Assembly (NCBI GenBank): GCA_014529385.2 | Contig: CM043950.1 | Coordinates: forward strand, 76,053,435-76,117,434 | Origin: Adiantum capillus-veneris | Taxonomy: Eukaryota > Streptophyta > Polypodiopsida > Polypodiales > Pteridaceae | Reading direction: 5' to 3' | DNA: 64,000 nt | In this document: positions 11,637 to 22,692 of the stretch, one piece after another | Layout of the letters: each line of letters begins with the position of its first letter | Position numbering within the stretch: the first letter of the stretch is position 1 | Notes under the pieces: model-generated | What the model saw: the letters and a program-made list of their open reading frames with translations, nothing else | Databases searched by the model: none | Told to the model about the DNA's origin: nothing | Made by a program: the position numbers and the translations under genes

Positions 11637-12021
11637 AAGCTGATTTCCAGAGCCTCTACTTGCGTTTTCACGTCCGCGCGCGCAATCACAGTTTTCAGGC
11701 ACTTTTCGGAAAATTTGCTCGTGGGAGCATCCTCGACGTTCCAGGAGTATTCTGAACAGGTGACTTGGAGTTTTACCCCCCTTTCGAAGTCGTTCGAGCC
11801 CTCAGAATTTTGTTCTGAGCAGCGTAGCAGAAGTTACTTTTCGGAGGCGTTTAGATCAAGAGGGTGTGCTTTTTGATAGATTTTCTTCAGCTAAACAGAT
11901 CTTTTGGGAAGCAGCTTGTCCTAGCTTTGTGCTGAGATTTTGTGTAGAGTTTTTCTTGGATTGGAGAGGAGATTTGTGAATCTCTTGGAGGTTCTTTTGC
12001 TCTCTTGTGTGCATCCACAGT

Positions 12022-15000
12022 ATGGCTCAATCTACGGAGAAAGAGATTTTTGGTGCGTTTACATCCGAAGACAAATTGGATGGTACCAACTATTCTCTTT
12101 GGTCTTTTATGGCCAAAAATGTTTTGGTTGGTAAAGGATTGTGGGATTATGTATCTGGAGATGAATTTCGTCCAGGTAGCATTGCACCTGCCACGCCTGG
12201 TCGTGGTGCAGCTGTTGGTGCAGGACCCTCACAAGTCACTCCAGAGCAAAAGAGATGGGATACTAAAGATGCACAGGCTATGGCTGTGATTGCCTTAACC
12301 ATAAAGAGGACAATCACACCACATATCAGATCTTGCAGAACTTCTGAGGATGCTTGGAACACTCTGCAAGCTATGTTTGGAGGAAGAAACACTGTCAGAA
12401 TAGAGTTTTTGAAGAAACAACTTGACAAAATACAGATGGACGAAGGTGACGATATTGTCGAGCATCTTACAAAAATCAGGGATCTTAAAAAGCAATTGCT
12501 TAGCATTGATGAAGTGATTCCAGAGAAGGACTTGGTTTCCAAAACACTCAATTCACTGCCACCATCTTATTTGACTTTTCAGACTTCTTTGACTCTATCT
12601 TTGCGAGCTAATCCCGAGCCTCTTCATTTTGAAGAGTTAGTGGCTTTGCTATTGTAGGAGGATCAATCACGTAAGAACAAGTCTTTACAGGTGGATGGTA
12701 TGGATCATGCTCTTGTTGTACTGAACAAAAACAAGGGTAAAGAGAGTGCTCATTACTCCAAGTCTAGTGCATGACAATCTTCAGAGAAGTCTAAAGGTGA
12801 TTCCGACAAGTCCAAGAAGAAAGGTAAATGTCACTACTACAAGAAACCTAGTCACTACATTAGTGAGTGTAAAAAGCGAATTGCTAAAGAAAAGAAGAAA
12901 GAGTCAAGTTTGGTTGTTTCAGCTTTTGGTGATTCTTCTACAGCTAAAGAAGAGTCTGCAAACTTTGTGCAGGATTCTTATGCTTTCGTAGTATGTTCAG
13001 ATTTTTCTGCTTACAGTGTTGACAAGACACAAATGATTTGGTACTTTGATAGTGGTGCATCCAGGCATATTACTTCAAGGAAGGATTTGTTTTGTTCATT
13101 GGATGCAGCTCCAGCAGGAAAGAAGGTGACATGTGCAAATAATGCTTCTTACCCAATCAAAGGCGTTGGTAAGATTTTGATTACCATTTCAGATGGTTCA
13201 GATTTATGCTTGCCAGATGTCTTATATGTTCCAGGGATCAAGAAGAATTTGTTTTCTATATCCTCTCTTGCAAAAAATGGTCTTCGGGTCATTTTTGAGG
13301 ATGACAAATGTGTTGTACGAGATCGAGAGAATGGTTATTCTTTTATCACTACAGGTACGCTGGAAAATGGACTATTTGTGCTAGATCATTATGAAAAGAA
13401 GATTCAGGTATGTATTGCAGAAACAAAGACTCAGGCCATGCAGGATGCTGAGTTGTGGCATGCTAGATTCGGGCATGTTAGTTATGGCAGTTTGATGACT
13501 TTACAACATCATAATATGGTGCATGATTTGTCTTTATTGGAGATGCCACCAAGACATGTATGTGAAGGTTGCGTTCTTGAAAAGATGCACATATTTTCAT
13601 TTTCGCAGGATGGTTCAGTTAGAGTGCCATGAAAGTTGCAGCTTGTACACAGTGATGTATGTGGTCCTATGAGGACGCCATCTTTGGGAAACAGCCTTTA
13701 TTTTGTGACCTTCATTGATGACTTTTCCAGGTTTTGTTGGGTGTATCCACTCAAAGCAAAGTCAGACGTGTTTGCAATTTTTCAACATTATGTCGCTATG
13801 GTTGAAAATGAAACAGGTTGCAAAGTACAGACTCTTCGTACCGATCGAGGAGGTGAATACATGTCAGGTGCATTTAAGGATTTTTTGGGAAAGAAAGGCA
13901 TTAAACACCAATGCACTATGCCATACACACCACAACAGAATGGTGTTGCAAAAAGGAAGAACAGGTCTTTAACGGAGACGGCTAGATGTATGCTCAAGGC
14001 TAAGAGTTTGCCTCATAAGCTATGGATGGAGGCAGTTGCTTGTGCAGCACATGTTTTGAACAGGTGTCCTACTCGTGCCTTGAAGACCATTACTCCATAT
14101 GAAGCTTGGTATGACAGAAAACCTTCAATCAGTTATCTTCGTGTTTTTGGTTGTCTTGCTTATGCTCACATCCCTCAGCAGTTACGTGGGAAGCTTGATG
14201 ATAAGGCAATCAAATGTATATTTGTGGGGTACAATAGTGGAAGTAAAGGTTATAGACTTTACAATCCTGCTACAAACAAGATTTTTGAAAGTCGTGATGT
14301 AATTTTTGCAGAAACTACTGCTCAACCTATGGTTGCTTTTGATGTACCTCATATGTAGACACATGATGTATTTGAAGGTTTGCTTCCTTCTTTTGTAGAG
14401 AATCAAGAATCACAACACGTTGATAATCTTGATCAATCTTTTGATCAGCATGTGACACCTCATGATGTAGAGGAAATTGTGCGTGAAGAGCAAGAAGTTC
14501 TCAGGGAAGAAAGAACATTGCCTAAATGGGTTCAGAAAACTTTGTAGGATAGCAAGTTGGATGCACCGTTGCCACGAAAAACACGTGCTGGTACTACTTT
14601 TGGCAGAGAGCAAGTAGATTTGGCTTGCTTTAGCACTCTTTGTGATGCAGATGAGCCTGATTCATTTGAACAAGCTTTAGAGTGTGTTCAGTGGAAAGAT
14701 GCTATGCAGCAAGAAATTGATTCTATTCATAAGAATCATACATGGGATCTAGTGGACTTGCCTACAGGTAAAAAGCCTATTGGTACAAAGTGGGTTTTTA
14801 AGGTAAAAAGGAAACAAGATGGTACTGTTGACAGGTACAAAGCAAGGCTTGTGGCAAAAGGCTATGCGCAACAGAAAGGCATAGATTATGATGAAACCTT
14901 TGCTCCTACTTTTTGTGCGTCCACATTTAGATCACTAGTTGCAATTGCTGCTCATCATGGTTGGAAAGTGCATCAGTTGGATATCAAAACTGCTTTTTTA

Positions 15001-16203
15001 AATGGTGATTTGCAGGAAGAAGTTTATGTAAGTTAACCAAGTGGTTTTATTGTAAAAGTTCAAGAGCAAAAGGTATGTAGATTGCGTGAAGCTTTGTATG
15101 GTCTCAAACAGGCTCCAAGAGCATGGTATGAGAAGATACATACTTATTTGATTGGCAAGGGATTTCAGAATAGTCCAACAGAAAGTACTTTGTATGTCAA
15201 AAAGAGAGATGGAGTTTTCATTATGCTAACACTTTATGTGGATGATATGCTTCTTACAGGCAATAGTGCAGATGAAATTGAAGCATTTAAAGATGCTTTG
15301 AGAAAAACCTTTGAGATGTATGATCTTGGTTTGCTACATTATTACTTGGGTATTTAGTTTGTGCAATCAGAGGATGGCATATACATGCTGCCGGCAAAAT
15401 ATTTGCATAAAATTTTGGACAAGTTTGGTATGAAAAATTGTAAACCAATCTCTACACTCGTAGAAACTGGATCAAAGTTGAGCATGCACGATGCTGGAGA
15501 ACCTTTTGATGTACATACTTATGCAGCAGCGGTTGGTTGCTTGATATATTTGGAAGGCAACACTCGTCGAGACATTCAATTTGGGGTTTCACAAGAAAGC
15601 ATATTTATGCACAGCCTAGGTATGCATCATTGGTAGGCTGTGAAGCGCATACTTTGTTACCTTTCAGGTACCCCTAATCTTGCCATGTTCTTTCCAAGGG
15701 GGGATATGTATGGAAAGCACACTTCTATGCAGCTTCTTGGTTACAACGATTCAGATTGGGCTGGTGATTTTGACACATGACATTCCACAAGTGTCAATTG
15801 TTTTTTCTTGGGAAATGCATGTATATCTTGGCTAAGCAAGAAGCAACCCACAGTGGCTACATCAACTTGTGAAGCTGAGTACAGGGCAGCTTTCACGGCA
15901 ACAAATGATTGTGTATGGATACGCAGGTTATTGGCAGATCTTTGTGAGTGTCAACAGGCACCCACTACCATTTTCACTGACAGTCAGAGTGCTATGGAAG
16001 TTGCAAGGAATCCAGTATTTCATGCAAGAACAAAGCACATAGACGTTCACTACCACTATGTCAGGGAAAGGCTACATGTAGGGGAGATCACACTAACTTA
16101 CTGTCCTACACAGGATAACATTGCAGATCTATTTACGAAGGCGTTATCACGAGAAAAGTTTGAAGCTTTCCGAAAAGCTTTGGGCTCACTCTTATACACA
16201 TGA
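12022..16203 (+). pseudogene. Copia-1 gag-pol polyprotein with nine in-frame stops
   Basis: This is a gag-pol polyprotein of 1,393 codons read in one frame from MAQSTEKE (12,022), the first Met close to gag homology, to the TGA at 16,201. Gag (DKLDGTNYSLWSFM) is followed by a zinc knuckle at about 12,826-12,870 whose second Cys reads Tyr, the protease DSGASRH (about 13,048), the GAG-pre-integrase LWHARFGHV, and integrase with HSDVCGP, LRTDRGGEY and GVAKRKNR, where the catalytic Glu reads Lys. RT has YVDD at 15,235-15,246, and RNase H runs about 15,700-16,100. Stops are at 12,655, 12,772, 13,630, 14,356, 14,545, 15,034, 15,355, 15,634 and 15,778. Each is one C-to-T change from a Gln or Arg codon. 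No indel breaks the frame. Confidence 0.95.
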
Positions 16204-16240
16204 TGATCTGCTACCTTGTACGGATTCACACTATCACTAC

Positions 16241-16250
16241 AGGGGGGATT
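16241..16250 (+). promoter_or_regulatory. Copia-1 polypurine tract
   Basis: AGGGGGGATT directly before the right LTR primes plus-strand synthesis in this class of element. Confidence 0.9.
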
Positions 16251-16527
16251 TGTAGACATGTAGTAGTGTTAGTGTGTATACACGCTTCACCAGGGGCACT
16301 TTTCTCCCACTGGGTTTTTCCCCGTGGACATCCGGTGTGAAAGGACACCTTATCTCTTAGGGTTTCATATAAGCTTTGTAGCTCTGAGTTTGTATACACT
16401 ATTATTCCAATACAGAGAGATAGACTACAAAGATCTCGTACACAAGCTCTGTGTCTTCTCCTTCTTCATCTTCTTCCTACTCTGAGTTGCTGTCTTCCTT
16501 CTGTTTCCTGTTTCATCATCTTCAACA
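16251..16527 (+). repeat. Copia-1 right LTR
   Basis: It matches the left LTR at about 97 percent by eye, plus a 12-bp extra segment. It ends TTCAACA and is followed by the second ACACT. Confidence 0.96.
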
Positions 16528-16532
16528 ACACT

Positions 16533-18639
16533 CTCGTCTAGGAGGACTCAGACTGGGAGGGGGAGAAGCATTTTGAAGCATTCCAATTGCATAATATGAA
16601 ACCAAGAAGAGAAAATACATTGTTGTCTTGCTTCTTCTATTGTATACGTGTTTGATTTCTCATCTTTTGCCATGTTGATTTTATGCCCTAAAAGAGAAGA
16701 GACTCAAGAGCAAGGGACAATGTTGAAAATGAACCCTATGTGTGTGTAAATATGCAATTAATAAGATTTTTGCACAAAAGAAAAGAAGTGAAAAAATCTG
16801 CTAAATAAGGATTTTTTGTTGGAAGTTAACTTTTTTAAATTATCTAGCTAGGTTTTAGACTTTTTGGGTCAAGTTTACTATTTTTCTTTATTTTTTATTG
16901 ATTTTCTAAGTAATAAAAGGCAACAAAAATAGAGAAAACACCAAAAAAACCAAACATAGGTACATGGATTAGTTTCAATTGCAATAAAAAGCTTTTGTCA
17001 AAATTGGAGAAGTTGTGAAAAATGTTTTTAAGATGTAGACGCTTGATTGAAAAAATACGATGCAAGGGGGTCCTACGATGTCGAAATTCAAAAATATTTT
17101 GACAAGGTGGACATGGCGGATGCATAACGTAGGAATAATTGTGAGGTGGGGGGGAAATTGAACGAGGAGCTTGTGGTATGTATAGGCTCAAGGGGCTCAC
17201 CTCTTAGACATGTAAGTTACCACATGAGTTCAAACGAATGGGTTTTTTAATTGCCAAAATTTTAAAAACTTTACAGGATTATATTAATAAAAGGGATTTT
17301 TAAATTGATTTTAGAGAAGAACCAATGATGTTTCGAACAAAAAGGGTCATACTATTACCTTAAGCATGTAAATAAAGGGTTTTTTTTAGTACCCTTTGAA
17401 CACACATTATAAGAATAGTTTCTTAAAGGTGCACCCCCCAAGTGTATAGGTGAGACCCACTTAATTCATCATTTTCAATGCAAGTTTGTGAGAGAGAAAG
17501 AGAGAAAGAAAGCTACCTTGGAGAGATTCTTCTCACGATCAGCATGTCGTGCATGCTTTGAACCTAGACACTAGACATGAGAGGTATGTCCCTACCTAGT
17601 ACACTATTGATTGATGCCAATGCATGTCAAATCTGGCAAGGAAAAAAAAATGGTTAGACCTAGGCCAAGGCCAACCAAAAATCAAAAACAATTACTATGC
17701 CGGGGTTGGACAACCATTTACCAAGAAAATCAAAGGGGGCATCAATTTTAGGTAGACTAACACTTCCCCAACTTCAAAATTCATATTTTGTATATCCTAG
17801 AAAAATCATGCAACAGAAAATCGCAATTTTTGCAAGTTGTCATATTGAGCCCAAACTTGACAAATAGCATAAAGACATCAAGGTAATTAGCATTGATTAA
17901 GGAACTTCAATAAAAGAAGTGATTTTCAGGGTTTCCTAATGGAAAATCTAATCTAACTTGCGAAACCCCCAAAATCAATGCAAGGAAATAATGGAATGTG
18001 AAATGGGTGGGGAACTCACCAAGAGCTTCAATAGATTGCTCACAATGAATGGGAAATGGTGAATTTCACTACACAAAGTTGAGGGATTAGATGTTTGAAT
18101 TTCATTACACCCTGTGATCCACCTAGCAATGAGTTCTATGATACTTCGTCATACAAATGTTTGAAATAAGTATATAAGTTTGTATGAATCACTGCTTAGT
18201 TGAAAATGTTAATTTTTGTGTTAAGTAGAGAAAAATTTGCGTTTTTTTTTCACAACCTTGACCCACATGGTATTGGGAGTTGCACACTTTGTCCCATGTC
18301 CAACTAGGGGTAAAATCCACTTTTGAAGAAGATCAACTAAATTGGGGGGGACTTTAGATGCTTTGTGACACAAATTTCCTATGTACATGCCCTTACCCTA
18401 AGCCCAACTAGTGGAAGTGACTTCAAATACATTGCAATGTCATCAGCTAGCTTACAAACACTAAGTATAAGGTAGGCCATAAGTGTCACCTAGTTCAGAA
18501 GCCAAATGCAAGAAGTGGGAAAAAAATCACGTATTTTTCTTAGTAGAATTTCCACCATTTACTTTTCTCAAAGACTCACTCAATGAGGCCTCTACTTACA
18601 TAGAGACGGAAAGGCTCAAGCTTGAAGGAGTAGTGGTCT
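16533..18639. other. No recognisable gene
   Basis: This is AT-rich DNA without a long frame or a motif that I recognise. A GA-rich stretch lies at about 17,490-17,510. Confidence 0.5.
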
Positions 18640-18867
18640 ATGAATCAGCATAGAGGGACACAAAACCATCCCCATGACCCCTTGAACTTGGCGAGCAAGC
18701 GGCTCATTCAAGAAGCCTTGGAAAAGACAGACTTGCTCAACTATTTTCACTTGCCCCATGAGGAGTTGACATCCAAAGAGCTTAGGAGCATCATCACAAA
18801 GAAGGGACAATTGAAATCTCTACCCTTGACAATGATGAAGTCCAAGTTAAGATCACATCTAAACTGA
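18640..18867 (+). CDS. Unrecognised short ORF
   Basis: A 75-codon frame with a leucine-rich, charged middle (RLIQEALEKTDLLNYFHL) and a KELRSIITKKGQLKSL segment that looks helical. No family is recognised. It is the first of three same-strand frames in 1.3 kb (the others start at 18,975 and 19,600) that may be pieces of one decayed element protein. Expression is not supported. Confidence 0.25.
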   Translation: MNQHRGTQNHPHDPLNLASKRLIQEALEKTDLLNYFHLPHEELTSKELRSIITKKGQLKSLPLTMMKSKLRSHLN

Positions 18868-18974
18868 CTTCAAAAGCATTGAAAGTATATAAAAAAAAGA
18901 GCAATTATGAAAGAAAATGAGGAAATGAGTATAGAACTGTTCACAAAAAAGGGAGATGCTATCACCGTTTAGAT

Positions 18975-19427
18975 ATGACATGTCGGGAAGCAGAGCTACC
19001 CACTCACATGTTCATGCAATTCTTCCATATTCACAAAAAAGGCCAGCAAGGTATACCACAATTAACCATACAACAGCAACAACTTACACCTGGGTCTACC
19101 AGTAAAACATGTAGTGACTATCGACCACTCCATTACCTACTCGAGTTGTTGACAAAGAAAAAGGAACATTCCAAGCTCACCTACCTTTCACCTCTTGAAG
19201 TTTTGACATATCAAGCTATTGGAGAACCTCTAGACCTCCCAAAAGATCCTACACAGAATAAATGGATTTGGCTTCACAAAGAAGAGAGCGATGAGGAAAT
19301 AACAAAATTTGGGTCAAGTCACAACATTGCCAAAACATGGTCAAAAATAAAAGCACACGAGTCAAATTCCTCTAAAGAAGAGCAAGAAGACAGGAAGGGA
19401 AAAACACTCATGCCCATGCCAAATTAA
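18975..19427 (+). CDS. Unrecognised ORF
   Basis: A frame of 150 codons. A Gln-rich part (QLTIQQQQLTPG) is followed by a YLSPLEVLTYQAIGEPLDLP segment and an acidic/Ser/Lys-rich end. No domain is recognised and no retroelement motif is visible. The frame differs from the ORF at 18,640, so if they were one gene it has shifted. The composition is hydrophilic and includes several Trp, which is somewhat more protein-like than random AT-rich DNA. Confidence 0.3.
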   Translation: MTCREAELPTHMFMQFFHIHKKGQQGIPQLTIQQQQLTPGSTSKTCSDYRPLHYLLELLTKKKEHSKLTYLSPLEVLTYQAIGEPLDLPKDPTQNKWIWLHKEESDEEITKFGSSHNIAKTWSKIKAHESNSSKEEQEDRKGKTLMPMPN

Positions 19428-19599
19428 GGAAAAGAGATTAGAAGAAAGCCCAAGAGGAAAGTCTAGAAAGAAAAGTTTAAAAAGAGACGAGTAGAGGAGA
19501 GTGAATTTTGCACAAAAGTGGGTGCCATGCAAGGTTCGCGCCAAAAACCTGTCGGTGACCCCTATCACTACAGAGCATATAGAAGAAATGTGAGCACAA

Positions 19600-19974
19600 G
19601 TGCAGTGCAAAAAGATAAATGAGGAAGAAGTTCAAAGGGCTAGAGAGAATGCAAAGAGTATAGAGGAGAGGCCAGAGTCGAATAGCTCCATTGAAAGTTC
19701 CCACTCTGACTCTGGAAACAAGACTCAGGGAGATTTTAGGTTTGAGACTACACACACTCAAGAATGTCAATCCAAAACCTCACAAGGGCCAGACACACAA
19801 GGCAAAATAAAAGATCAGAACAGTCCCAAGCCACAAGATCTACCTAGAGTAATAGAAGAAATACAACGACCCATGTCAACAACCATTGTGTCAGAACGTC
19901 AGTGGAGCATGGTCGACCCCTACTACCAGGCCTTGCAATGGGTGTCTGCAGATGTGCACAATGTGGTTGTATAA
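19600..19974 (+). CDS. Unrecognised acidic/Ser-rich ORF
   Basis: A frame of 124 codons. Residues 1-40 are Glu/Lys/Ser-rich (EEEVQRARENAKSIEE) and could be a coiled coil. The middle is Ser/Gln/Thr-rich. The end has a SERQWSMVDPYYQALQW segment, after which a frame continues in pieces with KVYAKLHTLRNEQ. The pattern would fit a structural or gag-like protein of a mobile element, but no family is recognised. No neighbour gives a function. Confidence 0.3.
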   Translation: MQCKKINEEEVQRARENAKSIEERPESNSSIESSHSDSGNKTQGDFRFETTHTQECQSKTSQGPDTQGKIKDQNSPKPQDLPRVIEEIQRPMSTTIVSERQWSMVDPYYQALQWVSADVHNVVV

Positions 19975-20925
19975 GAAAATAGGAAAGTTTAGAATGTCAT
20001 TGAAAAACTACAAAGTTAGCTAACCAAAGTCTATGCTAAGCTTCATACACTTAGGAACGAACAAGAGTGTTGGATGGATACGCCGCGACGGACGTAAGCA
20101 CAGCGAGAACTCACCTAAATATTTGTCAGCTAAGGACGAAGCTTTACCCGTAGGCGCGTGGAAGCAAGCATAGGGTGCCAACCTACACTCGACCGACTCC
20201 TAACTAATTCCTACAAAGGTCTCTACCCAATGTCTAAGCTACAGCCTTCAGGAGTGCATAAGAGGAAACTTCCTACAATGCTTTCTAGAGCCGAACACCC
20301 ATCAAGCAATCTCGAAACACCAGAGAACTTGAAGGAGACCCTACTAACACCAATAGGTCGCTCTCCCTAAGGTCTATGAACCAAAATCCCAACCCAAAAC
20401 ACCTTGTGCAGATTCAAAGGATGTCTGGCAAAAATTTACAGGTCGTCGTTTTTGAAATCTAAAGTGCCTAATGTGTAGCTCTACTCAATTCGAACGTCTC
20501 CAATGCAAAATTGGACAATGTATGCTCACCAAATCACCATATGAAGCTCGTAGATGGAGCTCGCAAAACCGGACCGTACCGCGCAATGTTGGTATTGGTG
20601 CATAGCTCTCGTCCGGGGCAACACACTGCACTTCTCCGTACTCGATTCTGATCACCGGTGTGCGTGTAGCGTCAAGATGAAGCTCTCACTCTCTCTCTCA
20701 TACACAGTACGCTCACTCACAGACTTCAAACTTTTTTAAAATGACAAAAGGTTTTTCATTAAGGTCAAAAAGTGGTATAAATACCTTACAATTCTCAAAC
20801 CCTAATGTTCGAATTTAACCATCTACTCAATCTAAATGTCAAAATTGGGATACAATCTGGAAACTTCTGTAAGCCCCAATATTTACAAGGTGAAATGTCG
20901 GGTTTCCTCAATAAATGAATAATTA
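19975..20925. other. No recognisable gene
   Basis: Short frames only. The stretch 20,555-20,690 is relatively GC-rich for the window but has no motif that I can name. Confidence 0.45.
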
Positions 20926-20984
20926 CAAAAAATAATAATCTGTTGAGCAGTCATTTTCCATAGGGTGTATCCAGCTTCTAAGAG

Positions 20985-21630
20985 GGGCTAAAGGGAAACC
21001 CTGCCTAACTGACCTGTTGAGTTCAAAGGCAGTTGAAAGCATTCCATTGAGGAATATTTTGACATGGGCATTCCCAAATAAGGTCACAATAATTCCATTA
21101 ACCAAGTTTCTTCCAAACCCCATGTGTGTTAGGCTCTCTAAAAGGAAAGACCACTCAAGTCTATCATACGCTTTATCATAGTCCACCTTGATGAAAACAA
21201 AGTCCTGACCTGTTTCTTCTGCATACTCAATGCCCTCCCAAAGAGCTATAACAACTTCCAAAATTCTCCTACCTTTGATAAAGCCATTTTGCTTCTCATT
21301 AATCCATTTAGACAGATGCACTGAAATTTTGTTTGCTACTACTGCCTTGGAAAAAACTTTGTAAGCAGTAGTGAGCATGGTTAGAGGCCTCCAGTTCCCT
21401 AGATCTTCTTTGGGTCCCTTTTTGTGAAGGAGCTTGATCACCCCTATATTGATCAGACGAGGTGAATCCCTATGCCTCATGGACTCCTCCCACACTAGTA
21501 GTAATCAAGGGGTAACAATGTCTTTGTAGACCTGGAAGAATTCAACAGGTAGTCCGTCCAGTCGAGGAGTTTTATTGGGCTTGAGAGATTCTTTTTCTTT
21601 GTGAATGTCAACTTGGAAAATGGGAGAATC
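20985..21630 (-). pseudogene. LINE-2 reverse transcriptase, truncated before the active site
   Basis: The sequence starts with a LKPNKTPRLDGLPVEFF segment and has a stop near 21,510. The open part from 21,495 then shows VIKLLHKKG, NWRPLTMLTTAYKVFSK, QNGFIKGRRI, VDYDKAYDRLEW and SVRQGFPLAPL, RT motifs 0 to B in the correct order. The frame runs on to 20,923 through unrelated residues. The catalytic YADD, the thumb and the zinc-finger tail are absent. The L1-like organisation of the conserved blocks is clear, but the copy cannot be functional. Confidence 0.88.
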
Positions 21631-22299
21631 AATTAGAGTCACATCCTAAGGAGGGATGACCATTTTTTCTATGTTCCAAGATAATTTCCCTGTTGGAAGC
21701 AACTTCTTCAGAGATCACCTCCTTTGGGCGGAACAGAGCCTCAAAGTTTTGTTGGAAAAATAGAAGGTTTTTCTGGTCAGAATCAGTTGGGCCATTAGTT
21801 GTGAGTAGTCTAGGGACTAATTCTCTTGCATTATTCCTTCTTAGACTCTTGAACATTTCTTTTGAGGGTCTATCTGTCTTGCTTGCCCACCATTCTTTAT
21901 AGAAGAGGGTGGTGTGTTGCAGAGCTATCTCTTCTTCTGCTCTGAGTTGGAATCTTAGGGTAGAAATCAGAGTTTGAGTGGCAGTGCTATCCTGAGGGGA
22001 AGATTCCACCATGCACAGCTTGGCATACATTTGGTCCTTCTTCTCTTTTATGGCCTATGTGTCTGCTTTCCTTGACCTTATGAGGAGTTTCTGTGACTAT
22101 TTTACACATGAACTCCAACCTTTTGCTGGGGGAAGGCCTTGGGTAAAGGCAGCATTCCATATGTGAGCAGTTCCTTGAGAAACCTCAAGTCTAGAGAACA
22201 AGGCAAGGTCAGTATGGAACGAACTGTTCCTAAGTTTACTGGCTCTATCATCCACAGTGGTAATGAGTGGGTAAGTTCTCAGATGCATGAAGCATAATT

Positions 22300-22692
22300 A
22301 GGTTTGGATTTGATTCTATTGAACATGTTGGCAGTCTGGATGTAGACATAGCACCTGTCCAACTTGGCCTTCCTTACAAGTTTTTCCTTGCTATAGTTCT
22401 GCCATGTGAAGTCAGCTTCAAAGCCAGCATCCCAGAGGTTAAGGGATTCTTTGCAATTATCTCAGCTTGTCTTTTCTTGCCGTTGAATGACTTGATCCAT
22501 TCTCAAGAACCTGTCCTCTAGAGATTCTACCATGTTGAAGTCTCCAACCATTAACACTTGCCCTTGGATGGCAACAATCTCCTCCCAAATTAGGGATCTT
22601 CTAGAAGCATTACCCCATGCATTAACTGATACCAGCATGCAATTAAAGGGATGCGACACCACCCACAAGACGTATAGGTCTCCACAATTCAA
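22300..22692 (-). pseudogene. LINE-2 endonuclease domain fragment
   Basis: The frame that starts at 22,692 contains VLMVGDFNMV at about 22,560-22,530, the GDFN motif of LINE endonucleases, preceded by a WEEI helix. The frame is open for 76 codons and then breaks. The part N-terminal to this (catalytic Glu and Asn) is not visible before the gypsy fragment at 22,980, so the domain is 5'-truncated as well. The same piece recurs at about 56,400-56,560. Confidence 0.75.

Larger units (their letters stand above)
11359..16527 (+). mobile_element. Complete Ty1/copia LTR retrotransposon (Copia-1)
   Basis: This 5,169-bp element has two LTRs of 264 and 277 bp, an ACACT target duplication, a PBS, a polypurine tract and one gag-pol frame. 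The LTRs differ by about 8 substitutions plus a 12-bp and a 1-bp indel, about 3 percent by eye, so the insertion is fairly recent. The domain order is gag, zinc knuckle, protease, integrase, RT and RNase H, which defines copia. The polyprotein has nine in-frame stops and no frameshift, so the copy is non-autonomous now. Confidence 0.97.

Noticed and set aside
12022-16203. Alternative genetic code (TAG/TAA read as Gln)
   Set aside because: TGA sits at Arg-type positions too and Copia-3 has other lesions. Ordinary C-to-T decay explains all the stops more simply.
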